In this document: positions 53,520 to 64,000 of the stretch, piece after piece
How the letters are laid out: every line of letters starts with the position of its first letter
Position numbering within the stretch: position 1 is the first letter of the stretch
Assembly: GCF_028640845.1 (NCBI RefSeq)
Contig: NC_080540.1
Coordinates: 169,513,752-169,577,751 of the forward strand
Origin: Ahaetulla prasina
Taxonomy: Eukaryota > Chordata > Lepidosauria > Squamata > Colubridae
Length of the DNA: 64,000 bases
Direction: 5' to 3'
Position numbers and translations under genes: made by a program
Notes under the pieces: generated by a model
Databases searched by the model: none
What the model saw: only the letters and a program-made list of their open reading frames with translations
What the model was told of the DNA's origin: nothing

Positions 53520-53905
53520 AAACCATCTAGTTTCTTTTTTTCTTTTTTTTGAAAAAAATAATAATTATTTTATACACAAACAAACATTTAATACATCAGT
53601 CATCCCTTCCATGTGACATCTCGGAGTTTTCTCTGCGACTTCGCCTTTTTGTTGTTTCTTCTGTCTTCATTCTCGCTTAATCTATTACAACATTTCTCCA
53701 AAAATATAATAGCCTAATTATATCATTCTCTTACATAACTATTAATTTATTTATCTATATCTCTTTTCCAACCAATGGTAAAATTGATCCCATATCTTAA
53801 AATATTCTGAATCCTCCCTTTCTTTAATTATCAAAGTTAATCTATTCATTTCTGCACACTCTAAAAAAAAATTGATTACTTCTTCTAAAAGGTATTTTCT
53901 AGTTT
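53520..53905 (-). mobile_element. L1 LINE 3' end, copy B
   Basis: A T-rich tail at the left is followed by sequence parallel to 29380-29460 (TTAATCTATTCATTTCTGCA). Only the end of ORF2 and the 3' UTR remain. Confidence 0.6.
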
Positions 53906-55605
53906 GAAGATGGAATAAATAAACCAGGAAATGACTGTAGTTTCATCAGAACAGAACATAGTTTCATCTGAGTGATATTTCAAGTTTGCATCAAACCCTA
54001 AAACCCTTTACCTTGTTTAATTCAAGAGTAGGATTGCTCTTCTGATGGAGGGAGGAGGACAAAGCATGGAACCCCAGATTGGGTGAATGTTTTAACAACA
54101 TGGCATTAATATTAACCAATTAGTTCCTTAAATGGCTTTTGATTTTTAAGACCAGATTTCCAAAGCAAAAGTTGATCAGCACAATGATCAGCTGGGGGTT
54201 CTTAAATATCAAGTTGAAACTCTGTGCATTTTTCTTACAGCCCTAATTGTTTCCACCACCCCACCACCCCAAAAAAGGAAAAAGGAAAATTGTTAAGAAA
54301 TAATAGATTGTAGCGTTTGCAATCTTGCACAGAAGATTTTTGTCAACCCATTTCCTTTTCACAACAGGAGGAAGAAACTACACAGTGTTACAAAGTTCTT
54401 TTCTCTAATTTCCATTCTAACTCAGTCAATAACAACAAAGGGGATAGTACGGTAGCACCTGCATGGTTGTTGTTAACTTGCTAGTACAATTAGCAGCATT
54501 GAAATTCCCTTGTGGCCTCTGATCCAAATACCAACTTGATCTTGCCCTGCTTGACTTTTTCTGAATCCCTTCCCCTCTTAAACATCTATACGAAACTTCT
54601 GGGAGAAGACACTCATCAGCTGAGGGTGAGGTATCACCAGTATGCAGAGATAATCAGTTGCCCATCTCCATCTTAGGTGAAAGGCAATAGAAGCCCTGAC
54701 CAACTGTTTGGAGTCTGTCAAGGTTCTGGATCAGGAGGAACAAGCGAGTCAGAATGGCCCCCTGATTCTAGATTCTACTATCTTTGACTCTCAGTGAGGT
54801 TGCACTCTCTTGTGGAAAACAGGCTCCAAGACTGGGGTTGATCCGATTTCATGGCTCCTGCTATAACAGCCAACAGAATTGACAGTCAGGTAGGCATTTC
54901 ACTTGTTTAACTTGGAGTATCAATTACAGATTTACCTAAAACAGAAGGCACTTAAAGTAAACATTCACCCTTATATGGATTACTACGATTTGCTTTATGT
55001 AGAAATGCTTTGAAGACCACTTGGAAACTTCACTTGTAGTCCATAGTGTTACTGAGCACTCTTATTATATAACATTATTGCTGGGGGAGTTTCAAACTTG
55101 CTGTCAACTTGCAAAGCTTTCCTGACCTGCTCCATAGTTGCCATAGGCAGGGTGGGTGGGGAATCAAGTCTCGCAGCTGCATTGAGGAATTTGCACCTCA
55201 GTCAAAATAAAACATATCCTAGCCAACCAAAGTCAAGGTCATTTCCACAGAAACCTGCAAGGGCGGGAGGGAGTGACTTCTACAACCCATAAAATTGCTT
55301 CTTTGGGAAATGTAACTGAAGCACACCTTGAGGGGAGGAGGGAAACAGGGTCAGAGGCAATGCGCAAACTAAGTGCAGTCAGAGCTGGCTTCACTTGGTC
55401 CATGCCGACATGGTGCTCCTAATAAACAACTGATTTTTTCTTGAAACTTTGCTCGATTCATTAGGGCATAGGTTGGAACCCTGACACTTGCAAAAAAATT
55501 TTGACATAACCTTACAATAAATTATAATTAATTCATCTGGGGGTGCTTCTTTTCTGAACTACCTTGCTAGATGGACACAGAGAAAGCTTACTGAAAATCC
55601 TCACC
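53906..55605. other. Nothing recognised
   Basis: Unique-looking DNA. A first ENDOU exon was looked for on the minus strand and not found. Confidence 0.4.
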
Positions 55606-56544
55606 TATTGAGAAATTTTCCCTACTGGTTCTGTGGGCGTGGCTTAATTGGTGGGTGTGGCTTGGTGGTCAGGTGACTGGATGGGCATGGCCAATAACAA
55701 TACATAATAAAAATAATAAACAAAGTACACAAAACAATAAGACAGTGGTTCCCAACCAGTGTGCCGTGGCACTAAGGGGTGCCGTGAGATCTTTTGAGGG
55801 TGCCGGGAACTTTTGAGCTACGGAGATTTTAAATATCTATTTCCTTATAAGGGTGCCGGGAACTTTTGAAAGGCTTTCCAAGGGTGCCTCAAACAAGAAA
55901 AGGTTGTGCCTCAAACAAGAAAAGGTTGGGAACCACTGCAATAAGAGGTACCAAAAACCAACTTTCACTTTACACACACACAACACAACTGACTCACACA
56001 CACACACAAAATGCCACATACAGCTTTGTGAGATTTTGTGTGTTTGTGTAGTTAGAGTGAAACACTACAGAAACACACCAAATCTCAGAAAGCTGCATAA
56101 ATATTTTATTTTATTATTTTATTTTATTTATATTTTTAGATAAAAGCAGCTAAATTTAAAACTTCCTTAACTTTAAATTGCTATGTCTAAAAAAAATAAA
56201 ACTCCTTAAAAAAACCCCAATTAACTATTTTTTTAAAGCTCCTCCCCTTACTTACCCAATTCAAGGGACAAGGCAGGCAGATTGAGTTGCTTACTGATGA
56301 GATGGATTGCAGGCAGGCAGATTGAGTTGCTAGCTGATGCAATTGATTGCAGCAGCCAAAGCAAGGCCAGAATAGCAAGCAAGCCTGAGAGAAGCAGCAA
56401 GCTGCCAAGTAGGCAAGTGGGGACCGGGCGATTGGGTGGGCATGGGGGGCGGGCAGGGATTTTTGCTACCGGTTCTCCGAACTACCCGCCCCCATCACTA
56501 CCGGATCACCTGATTCAGTCCGAACCGGGAGCATTTGACCCCTG
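55606..56544. mobile_element. Long hAT-family element, reversed copy with a nested hAT
   Basis: The right end, reversed, begins CAGGGGTCAAATGCTCCCGG. The left end (AAATTTTCCCTACTGGTTCT) matches the reversed right end of 33891-35060 but its outer bases are decayed, so no target duplication is seen. It contains the hAT MITE at 55743-55938. Confidence 0.82.
55743..55938. mobile_element. hAT MITE (GTGGTTCCCAACC type) nested in another hAT
   Basis: It begins CAGTGGTTCCCAACCAGTG and ends GGTTGGGAACCACTG. A perfect 8-bp duplication caataaga flanks it (55735-55742, 55939-55946). The paralogous element at 33891-35060 carries the single-copy empty site (tcttattg near 34917). Inside, GGGTGCCGGGAACTTTTGA and AACAAGAAAAGGTTG are each duplicated. 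Confidence 0.95.
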
Positions 56545-57430
56545 AACCATTCTCTCTTGAAATATCTTGACCACTATGCAAGGGGGTGGGTTTTTTCAAC
56601 CTTTGTGGTCTTACCAAAAGCTCTTTAAAAACTGTCTATTGGAGGTCTTTGGGACCTGAGTGCTGAAGAGCTCTCAATGCCAGTAATGCTATGTTAATTA
56701 ATGAAAACAGTAACTATATATTGTGATTCTTTTATTATTGTTGTTGTCATTATTGCCATCAGAGTCACTTCAACTAAAACAGCTTACAAAGTCAAAAATA
56801 AACATGTAAGCTGCTGCTGAAGATTTGAGTCAAGACTGTGGGCTCTGTTGCAAGCAGCTTTCCCTATTCCTAACTGTGTGCCCCCCCCTCAAAAAAAAAA
56901 CCCTTCTTCAACTCTAAGACCCAGTTTCTTAGGCTGCTTAAAATTACATTCAGCCAAGAGAAATTCAGTTGAGCAAAGAACTATTGAGACATCCTGGAGA
57001 GATTGCTCAACTTCCCTACAATTATCCCGAGCGATTTCACTTATATCGTTCTTCCCACCTTTAGGAAGTTCATTTGCGTATCCTTTGGGTGTGACTGTTA
57101 ATTTGAGCTGTTTGAGAAGATGAGGATGATGACTCCCATCATTAGGTAAGACAATCACAGAATCCAAAGTTAGGCATCTCCAGGGATGTGTGCAAGGAAC
57201 CAGTGATTGTCATTACATCCATTATGATCTAGCAAGAGAAGAATTAGGATACTAAAATAAGCAGCTGCAGGAAAAGGTGAGGCCTGGGATGTAAGGCGTG
57301 GGAGGCCTGGATCCATCCGCATCTGGAAGAAAGCCACATATGCAAAATAGATTTGCGCACATGATGCCTCAGGGTGTGTGCCACTTTACATAAGTAAAGT
57401 GCTATGCATACAGATGGCATAATGAAATTA
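56545..57430. other. Nothing recognised
   Basis: No exon or nameable repeat is seen. Confidence 0.4.
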
Positions 57431-57433
57431 ATA

Positions 57434-57760
57434 AGAATAGAATAGAATAGAATTTTTTATTGGCCAAGTGTGATTGGACACACAAGGAATTTGTCTTGGT
57501 TCATATGCTGTCAGTGTACATAAAAGAAAAGATACGTTCATCAAGGTACAACATTTACAACACAATTGATGGTCAATATATCAATATAAATCATAAGGAT
57601 TTCCAGCAACAAAGTTACAGTCATACAGTCATAAATGGAAAGAGATTGGTGATGGGAACTATGAGAAGATTAATAGTAGTGCAGATTCAGTAAATAGTTT
57701 GACAGTGTTGATGGAATTATTTGTTTAGCAGAGTGATGGCCTTCGGGAAAAAACTGACAT
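57434..57760 (-). mobile_element. GAATA-tailed LINE 3' end, copy 2
   Basis: Three GAATA units, then TTTTTTATTGGCCAAGTGTG, TTTGTCTTGGTTCATATG and coding-like remains (FFPEGHHSAKQ on the minus strand near 57750). It shows the uninterrupted sequence across the point where the copy at 48618/53418 was split. Confidence 0.75.
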
Positions 57761-58875
57761 AACCACTGACGTTGAAAGAAGATAGTGAAAGGATCAGAAC
57801 AGGGGGGGGAAGAGTTCAAAGAAAGAGTGCAGGTAGTCTGCACTATTTCTGTAGCCATTCGTTCTTTGCCTCCGCTTTTAAAATAAACATTTCCCCATCA
57901 ATTCATCTTTTTTTTTTTTTGGTAATATATTTTTGCATAGATTCTAAGCTTGATCTGGAAGAAAAAGGTATTATTTTATTCTACAGTGTGGTGGGAACAT
58001 TTGTCAGCTTTAAAAATCACATCTCTTATCTTCTGCTTTATGTTGCCCCCCATGTTCTTCAGCTTTTCCATAAGGACATTTGGGGCCCTCTTTTATTCAT
58101 TAATTGATTAAATGCCATGGATTATGTTGACTGTTAGTCACCACTCAGATAGATTGTCTCTGTAGTCAAGCTGGTTTTTTAGATCTGTGAATCATTCTTT
58201 ACTGTTGAAATCAAGTCTGCCTTACTACCTACCCACTCCTCTAGTCTCATCTCTCTCTTCTCCTCTCCTCTCCTCCTCTCCTCTCCTCTCCTCTCCTCTC
58301 CTCTCCTCTCTGCTCCTTCTTTCCTTTCCTAAATAAATATAGCCACCTATCTCACACAAAGTGATTCTGGCAGCATACAGTAAAACCAACAATTGAAAGT
58401 TGTTCTCTTTCAATACATGCCAGCACAGTGAGAGTAGCGTTTCTCCATGATCTGTTAAACATACAATAGTCTGAGCCTGTGCCTTGAGTAAAAATTCTGG
58501 ATTGATTTGTTTTATGGCCTGGATTTTTTCCCCCCTGACTATTTATGGTATCCTCACAATGTATTGGTAGGAAAGGTAGGCAAAACATGATTTATACTGT
58601 CGCTGAAGCAAATTACAAGAGATTCAACATGTAATCTTCACAATTAATACTTGGACTAATGATTTCAAACTGATTATGGTTCACTCCCATAAGATAAGAG
58701 CTAAGTTTCACTTTCACCCCTTTATTTGATAAAACAGAAAGATCCACTTTCTGTAGCAGATTTCCTTCTCATGTTCCTTTTATATTTGCTACTGGGGCAC
58801 TAGGGATGGATCATTCAATCATTCAATCAATCAGTCATGTGTTTAGGTTCTAATGCTTCTCTTTTTTGGTCCCAG
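57761..58875. other. Nothing recognised apart from a CT microsatellite
   Basis: A CTCCT/CTCTC array lies at about 58245-58310. An ATTCAATC/ATCAATCA patch is at 58812-58835. Confidence 0.45.
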
Positions 58876-58876
58876 G

Positions 58877-58879
58877 TAT

Positions 58880-58918
<39 letters not shown>

Positions 58919-59573
58919 TTTTGTCACAACAATATATGTAACTATCATACAGAAAGGTTATATAGTATATAAAGGTATAAGCATATATATAGGAAGAAGA
59001 AAAGAAAAACAATAGGACAGGAACGGTAGGCACGTTTGTGCGCTTATGCACGCCCCTTATGGTCCTCTTAGGAATGGGGTGAGGTCAATAGTAGAAAGTT
59101 TTTGGTTAAAGCTTTTAGGATTATGGGAAGAGACCACAGAGTCAGGTAAAGTATTCCAAGCACTGATGATTCTGTTACAGAAGTCATATTTTCTGCAATC
59201 TAGATTAAAGCGGTTGACATTAAGTTTAAATCTATTGGTTGCTCTTGTATTATTGCAATTAAAGCTGAAGTAGTCTTTGACAGGAAGGACATTACAATAG
59301 ATGATTCTATGAGTTAAACTTAGGTCTTGTCGAAGGCGACGGAGTTCCAAGTTTTCTAAGCCTAGGATTTCAAGTCTGGTGGGATAAGGTATTTTGTTGT
59401 TTTCAGAGGAATGGAGAACTCTTCTTGTAAAATATTTCTGGACACGTTCAATTGTATTGATGTCAGAGATATGGTGAGGGTTCCAAACAGGTGAGCTGTA
59501 TTCTAGAATTGGTCTAGCAAATGTTTTATATGCTCTGGTTAGTAGTGTAGTGTTTTTGGAAAAGAAGATATGT
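58877..59573 (-). mobile_element. LINE family A 3' end, copy 5
   Basis: The (TTTA)n tail at 58877-58921 leads to TTTTGTCACAAC and the RT C-terminus on the minus strand (59350-59057 in one frame, [17 protein letters not shown]). It is almost identical to copy 1 and 5' truncated at 59573. Confidence 0.9.
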
Positions 59574-59690
59574 ATGTGTATGTGTAGGACCTTTTATTTT
59601 AAAACTTCAGGATAGGAAAACAGACTGGGCATTGTCATAGCTACACAATGCTTCTTGTACCATTTTTTTCCTGGTCAACTTTATCTAAAG

Positions 59691-60475
59691 CAGGGGTCCC
59701 CAACCTTTCGGACCTCAGGGACCACTAAATTCATCATTTTAATTCCCGTGGACCACTAATATGACCTGCCTAATGACCATGGTGCTGCCTAATGACCATA
59801 ATGGTGAGTGTGGCTAGTTGGTCATGGGACTGGGTAGGCGTGGCCAACTCAATGTCACTTGTGTCGAGGGGCGCCTTGCTGGTCTCTACTCACCCCTCCC
59901 CTCCCAGCCACTCCTCGTCTCCCTGCCCAGGTTCCTTAGGGCCCCAACAGGAAGCAGTTGTTGGAACTAAGCAGCCACCAAGGGAAAGAGCTGTCAAAAC
60001 AGCTCAGTTCAAATTGGATCTGGCCGAGAAAGATGCTCAGCAGAAGCACCTCACTGAGGACTAGGAGCATAAGCTTTCCAAGCAGAGGGAAGACCTGCAG
60101 GAGTGCAAGGCCAGGTACAGGCGCCTGGAAGCTCAGCGGGCTGAGATGGTCAGCCAGTTCCAGGCCATGATGCTGTCCCACTGGAACGAGGCCCTCCGAC
60201 TCTTTGCCACAAGCGGCACTTCCCTCCAGCCTTCGCCCAAAGTACCACACCAGGAGGCTGAAGCAGCCTCCAAGTCGGAATTTCTGCCTCCCTCCAACCC
60301 ACACAAAAAGATCCCGAATGGGAGACTCTCTGCAGTAACACAAGCATTCATTGCACGTATCCATCCCAGGGGCCATAGTTTGGGGACTCCTGATTTAGTG
60401 CAATATAAAAAAATGCAACTAATTTTTCTGTGGACCACCAAAATTTTCTCACAGACCACCGGTTGGTGACCGCTG
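59691..60475. mobile_element. hAT element carrying protein-like captured sequence
   Basis: It begins CAGGGGTCCCCAACCTTTCG and its right end, reversed, begins CAGCGGTCACCAACC. A perfect 8-bp duplication atctaaag flanks it (59683-59690, 60476-60483). The GC-rich interior (about 59940-60375) has codon-like structure described in the next entry. No hAT transposase motif is present. Confidence 0.87.
59940..60375 (+). pseudogene. Captured coiled-coil gene fragment inside a hAT element
   Basis: In one frame it reads FKLDLAEKDAQQKHLTED, a stop, then EHKLSKQREDLQECKARYRR and LEAQRAEMVSQFQAMMLSHW, NEALRLFA. This is charged, heptad-like and Glu/Gln/Leu-rich, as in coiled-coil proteins of cilia or the cytoskeleton. 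The part before FKLD makes better sense one frame over (RKQLLELSSHQGKELSKQL), implying a frameshift. I do not recognise the parent gene. The stop and frameshift argue it is not translated as a whole. Confidence 0.5.
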
Positions 60476-60499
60476 ATCTAAAGCATCAGGCCCTTAAAA

Positions 60500-60734
60500 C
60501 AGGGGTGAAATTTGACAGATTCTGTAGAACCAGTAGCAGAAATTTTGAGTAGTTTGGAGAACCAGCAAATACCACCTCTGGCTGGCCCTAGAGTGGGGTG
60601 GGAATGGAGATTTTGCAATATCCTTCCCCCAGGAGTGGGGAGGGAATGGGGATTTTGCAGTATCCTTCCCTTGCCAACCCACCAAACCACACCCACAGAA
60701 CCGGTAATAAAAAAAAAATTGAATTCCACCACTG
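60500..60734. mobile_element. hAT MITE of the GGTGAAATCC family
   Basis: It begins CAGGGGTGAAATTTGACAG and ends GAATTCCACCACTG, flanked by ccttaaaa and ccttaaag (7 of 8). It lies only 16 bp from the preceding hAT element's target duplication. Confidence 0.9.
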
Positions 60735-60744
60735 CCTTAAAGCC

Positions 60745-61390
60745 ACAAGAATCACACAGATATTTGGAATGGACCACTTGGGAGAGGACTAAGAGATTAT
60801 TTGATACTAAACTGTGTTCCTTCTACATGGGCTGCAGATTGTCCGGAATGTAGTAACTCGGATCGATATGAGTGTTAATTGGCCTGCTCTTAGCACTGGA
60901 CTGGTTTGGTTACCCTTTGAATTCTGGATGCCACTCACGGGGCTGGATGTTACTTGAAAACCCTTCTTGGCTCTTGAGGCCCTTGAGGATCTTTGGGAAC
61001 CACCTTCTCCCATTGGCTTTTCCTTGTGCAGTAGGTTGGGTGGCTTCTCTTAGGAACCTACCCTTAGGGAAGATCGCTATTTTGGGGACAAGTTTCCAGT
61101 GTCACTTCTCTCCCCCAAACTTCACTTTTTTGGAATAGCTCTTCTGATGGAGATCAGGCTGTCCCGTCCCCTTTTTAGTGTTCTGTATGGCAATTAAAAC
61201 CTAACTGTTTCAACAAGCTTTGGGGACCTAAAACATCTCTTATGGGAATGTTTATTGATTATGGGATTTCCCAGCACGACGTTCTTCTGCTTTGTCTTGG
61301 AGTAATTGTTATTCTGGACGTTATTGTTTTTATGCTTGTTTCTTTAATCTGATTACTGCAAGGGATATGGAAGCTGCTCTGAGTCACTGG
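60745..61390 (+). mobile_element. L2-like LINE fragment
   Basis: GGGCTGCAGATTGTCCGGAA, CACTGGACTGGTTTGGTTAC and GGAAGCTGCTCTGAGTCACTGG follow the order of an L2-type 3' end. Many stops; no coding capacity. Confidence 0.5.
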
Positions 61391-62400
61391 CTGACCAGAG
61401 CTTTGCATCTAGTGAAGATATAGGTGACGTTTCCACCGAGATGCCTAATCGGGCTCAAAAATCATAACCTGGTCTCTGACAACAGATCCACTCTGAATGC
61501 AAGAAGGTAATAGCAGGAGGGGGTCAATTATTTGTACAAGACTAATGACGCACGCCTGTATAAAACACAGCGCTTGCATTGTGACAGATTGCATTGCTTT
61601 TGGCATTTGAACAAAAGCATTGGATCCTGTGGATGCTTCTGCATCAAGACCAGCTTGTACACAATCAAGTAGAACTGTAATAACTTGGGGGGGGGGGGAA
61701 AGATTCTTGACTCCTGCCTGACAGAAATCAGGCAGAATTGACAGAAGGATAGGGGGACCTCTAGTGGTGAAAGAGTGTCCTACAACTAAGTTTTAAACAC
61801 GTTCTCAGCAAAGGACAAACATGAAAAAAGTGATAATGCTAAAACATTAAATATATCAATAAACAAAACAGCCCATAGATAATGAGCAAACTAAATGGAA
61901 GCCACCTAATCTTGATGCTGGTACCATCAACACACAAAGGAGTGAACAGGTGTGCCCTAGAGCATAACCGCCCTTAGTTTTAGTGGCTCCAGCCCTGTAG
62001 CCATGCTGGCTTGACTCTAAGGTGCCTTTTAAAAAGTTCTGTCCAGAGTGAGACATTTTGGCACCCACATGCCATTATTTAGTCCAGACTACAGGCAACT
62101 ATTGGATCATTCGCCAATAATTTTTAATGTATGTATATGTACATTCAAGAGAAATTATTTAAAACATTCCCACCTCTGCAAGAAAAATTATTCTGTGACA
62201 ACTATTGGATTTGTCCTGCAAAAACAGATATTAGCACTGGGGTGTTATAATACTTACAAACACGCATAGCACAGTTGGACTGTGTCATTGGTTTAATTCA
62301 ATGTTTCTCAGCCTGCATATGTGTGGACTTCAACACTCAGAATTTCCCAGTTAGATAGAGAGGGAGATAGAGAAAGAGCAAAAGAGAAGTGGGGGGCATA
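61391..62400. other. Nothing recognised
   Basis: A run of G at 61687-61699 and a diverged TGTGGACTTCAACACTCAGA word near 62322 (from a GGGTCTCC-type hAT) are the only notable marks. Confidence 0.4.
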
Positions 62401-62411
62401 GTTAGACAGTG

Positions 62412-62480
62412 AAAAAGGGAGAGAGAGAGAGAGACAGATAGACAGACAGACAGACAGAGACAGAGAGACAGAGAGACAGA
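62412..62480. repeat. (GA)n/(GACA)n microsatellite
   Basis: GAGAGA passes into GACAGATAGACAGACAGACA, a short Bkm-like patch. Confidence 0.9.
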
Positions 62481-62660
62481 TTAGAGGAAAAAGAGAAGAA
62501 AAAAAGTAATTTGAACAAAGAATTAAGGAAAAGGAGAGGTGTAGAAGGGGAAGGACAGGAGATAGTCAGAGGAAGACATAACAGAAACAGTGAGGGATTT
62601 TTAAAAACCACACATACAAACCACAGGATCTGAAGAAAAGGTCTCAAAAAGGTCTCAAAA

Positions 62661-62928
62661 GGGCCGCGGTGTGGCTCAGGCTGTAAGAAGCCTGTTATTA
62701 AAACACAGCTGCCTGCAATTACTGCAGGTTCTAGTCCCACCAGGCCCAAGGTTGACTCAGCCTTCCATCCTTTATAAGGTAGGTAAAATGAGGACCCAGA
62801 TTGTTGGGGGGGCAATAAGTTGACTTTGTAAATATACAAATAGAATGAGACTATTGCCTTAAACACTGTAAGCTGCCCTGAGTCTTCGGAGAAGGGCGGG
62901 ATATAAATGTAAATTTAAAAAAAAAAAA
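62661..62928 (+). mobile_element. tRNA-headed SINE with CGGAGAAGGGCGGG tail, copy 3
   Basis: It starts GGGCCGCGGTGTGGCTCAGG and has the body and tail of copy 2 almost base for base, ending in an A-rich run. Confidence 0.9.
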
Positions 62929-62939
62929 TTAAGCATCTA

Positions 62940-63402
62940 AATTTAAGTCAGACTTCCCTCAGATGATATAAACACTTTTCCTCACAGAAAACCCTTTTAT
63001 GTCAATTCAGTTTCTTGCTGTTTTGAACTTCTGCATGTTTATTCCACTGGTAAATTAAATTAAATGATTTGGATATTGTAGCCATTATTATTTCTTTATT
63101 TCAGGTACTTTTGTATCACTTCCAACAGAGGTATCCAAGCAATTTACAAAAGATGTGGAAATAATATTAACTAAAATAAATATCCTAAAAGTCCAACATC
63201 AACAACAACAACAATAATAATAATGACCAATGCTAACATACATCCTTGGTACGTACTCCATCACCCCCTCAATCCCCATGAATTGTTTTTCAGGTCCCCT
63301 TTTAGATGGAAAAAAAAAAGGAGGGGACTCATTTAGAGGTAAAGGGCTTTATGACAGAAAAACTGTAGAAAGGCAATATTGCATGAAATTACAGAAATAA
63401 GC
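62940..63402. other. Nothing recognised
   Basis: AT-rich. An AACAACAACAACAATAATAATA simple repeat lies at about 63198-63222. Confidence 0.4.
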
Positions 63403-63795
63403 TACCGTATATACTCGAGTATAAGCCGAGTTTTTCAGCACATTTTTTGTGCTGAAAAACGTCCCCTCGGCTTATACTCGGGTCTATACGGCTTATACTC
63501 AAGTTGTTTTTTTTTTAAGCCCCTCGGCTTATACTCGAGTATATACGGCTTATACTCGAGGTTTTTTTTTTTCTTTTTTTCACATTTTACCGGACTGAAG
63601 CCCTGCCGGTGCAGTGAGAGGGCGGGGCGGGGGAGCCGGCAGCCTTCTCTGCTGAGGGAGGAGGTTTCCAACCGGTAGGTGCCCCATTTCCCACCCTCGG
63701 CTTATACTCGAGTCCCCAGTTTACCCCAGTTTTTGGGGTAAAATTGGGGACCTCGGCTTATACTCGGATCGGCTTATATTCGAGTATATACGGTA
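63403..63795. mobile_element. TA-flanked MITE (CGTATATACTCGAGTATAAGCC type)
   Basis: It begins TACCGTATATACTCGAGTAT and ends GAGTATATACGGTA, with terminal inverted repeats and TA at both ends. The CGGCTTATACTCG word recurs through the element in both orientations. A hairpin of TTTTTCAGCACA and TGTGCTGAAAAA lies at about 63430-63460. The pattern fits a Tc1/mariner-type MITE. Confidence 0.82.
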
Positions 63796-63934
63796 TGCCT
63801 ATTCCATATCCAAAGATCTATTTGGAAACATTTTTCTGATGCAGGAATGACCTCTGTCTCAGAGGGTGAAAATGTGGTAAAGAGACTCAGAGGAGAATAG
63901 CATAAGTAAAGAATGCCCCAAAGGTGCTTTTTCC

Positions 63935-64000
63935 AAGAGGCAACTGGACTTTTTGGTTTTTCTTTGAAGACGTTTCGCTTCTCATCCAAGAAGGATGAGA
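63935..64000 (-). other. Second hammerhead-like repeat type, cut by the window edge
   Basis: The minus strand reads TTCTTGGATGAGAAGCGAAACG, then TCTTCAAAGAAAAACC. CGAAACGTC (63977-63969) resembles the GAAA box next to a GUC cleavage site; the CUGAUGA box is imperfect (TGGATGA). It is a dispersed repeat of vertebrates, possibly Penelope-type. Confidence 0.35.

Overview
The window looks like vertebrate nuclear DNA from a squamate reptile, most likely a snake. The grounds are three copies of the tRNA-derived SINE with a Bov-B-like tail known from squamates (Sauria SINE), mixed GATA/GACA (Bkm-type) simple repeats, LINE 3' ends tailed with GAATA repeats, low gene density and canonical GT/AG introns. 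The species call is inference; no database was searched.

The one real host gene found is ENDOU (poly(U)-specific endoribonuclease, placental protein 11 family) on the minus strand. Seven coding exons were placed by splice sites, reading phase and protein family pattern: 28336-28202 (somatomedin-B domain), 23145-22980, 22279-22077, 20931-20821, 15165-15059, 8597-8455 and 7402-7288 (stop at 7288-7290). All six exon junctions agree in phase. The signal peptide and any first somatomedin-B exon were not found. A second host-derived sequence is a 5'-truncated, intronless retrocopy of HNRNPK (40375-41209, plus strand) that keeps an open KH3 domain.

Nearly everything else is transposon. 1-5.3 kb: a solo LTR and a series of hAT-type non-autonomous elements, two of them inside a decayed LINE. 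5.3-28.4 kb: the ENDOU exons, with introns filled by hAT elements, a TA-flanked element, a CR1/L2-group LINE (11478-14380, itself split by a SINE), a Bkm-like GATA/GACA block and a full-length Ty3/Gypsy element (15383-19935) with LTRs that read as identical and open gag and pol. 28.4-45 kb: L1 3' ends, LINE and SINE copies, hammerhead-like (Penelope-type) repeats, a long hAT-family element containing a 260-bp AAAAT array, and the HNRNPK retrocopy. 45-48 kb: four hAT insertions within 1.8 kb. 48.5-53.5 kb: a three-level nest, an L1 with a 5' inversion (twin priming) inside a SINE/LINE tail inside a GAATA-tailed LINE. 53.5-64 kb: another L1 end, a hAT inside a hAT (with the matching empty site at 33.9-35.1 kb), a hAT-type element carrying protein-like coiled-coil sequence, more LINE and SINE copies, and a TA-flanked palindromic element near the right edge.

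Apart from the ENDOU exons the parts do not form a pathway. The window is best read as an insertion history: target-site duplications and paralogous empty sites allow many events to be ordered.
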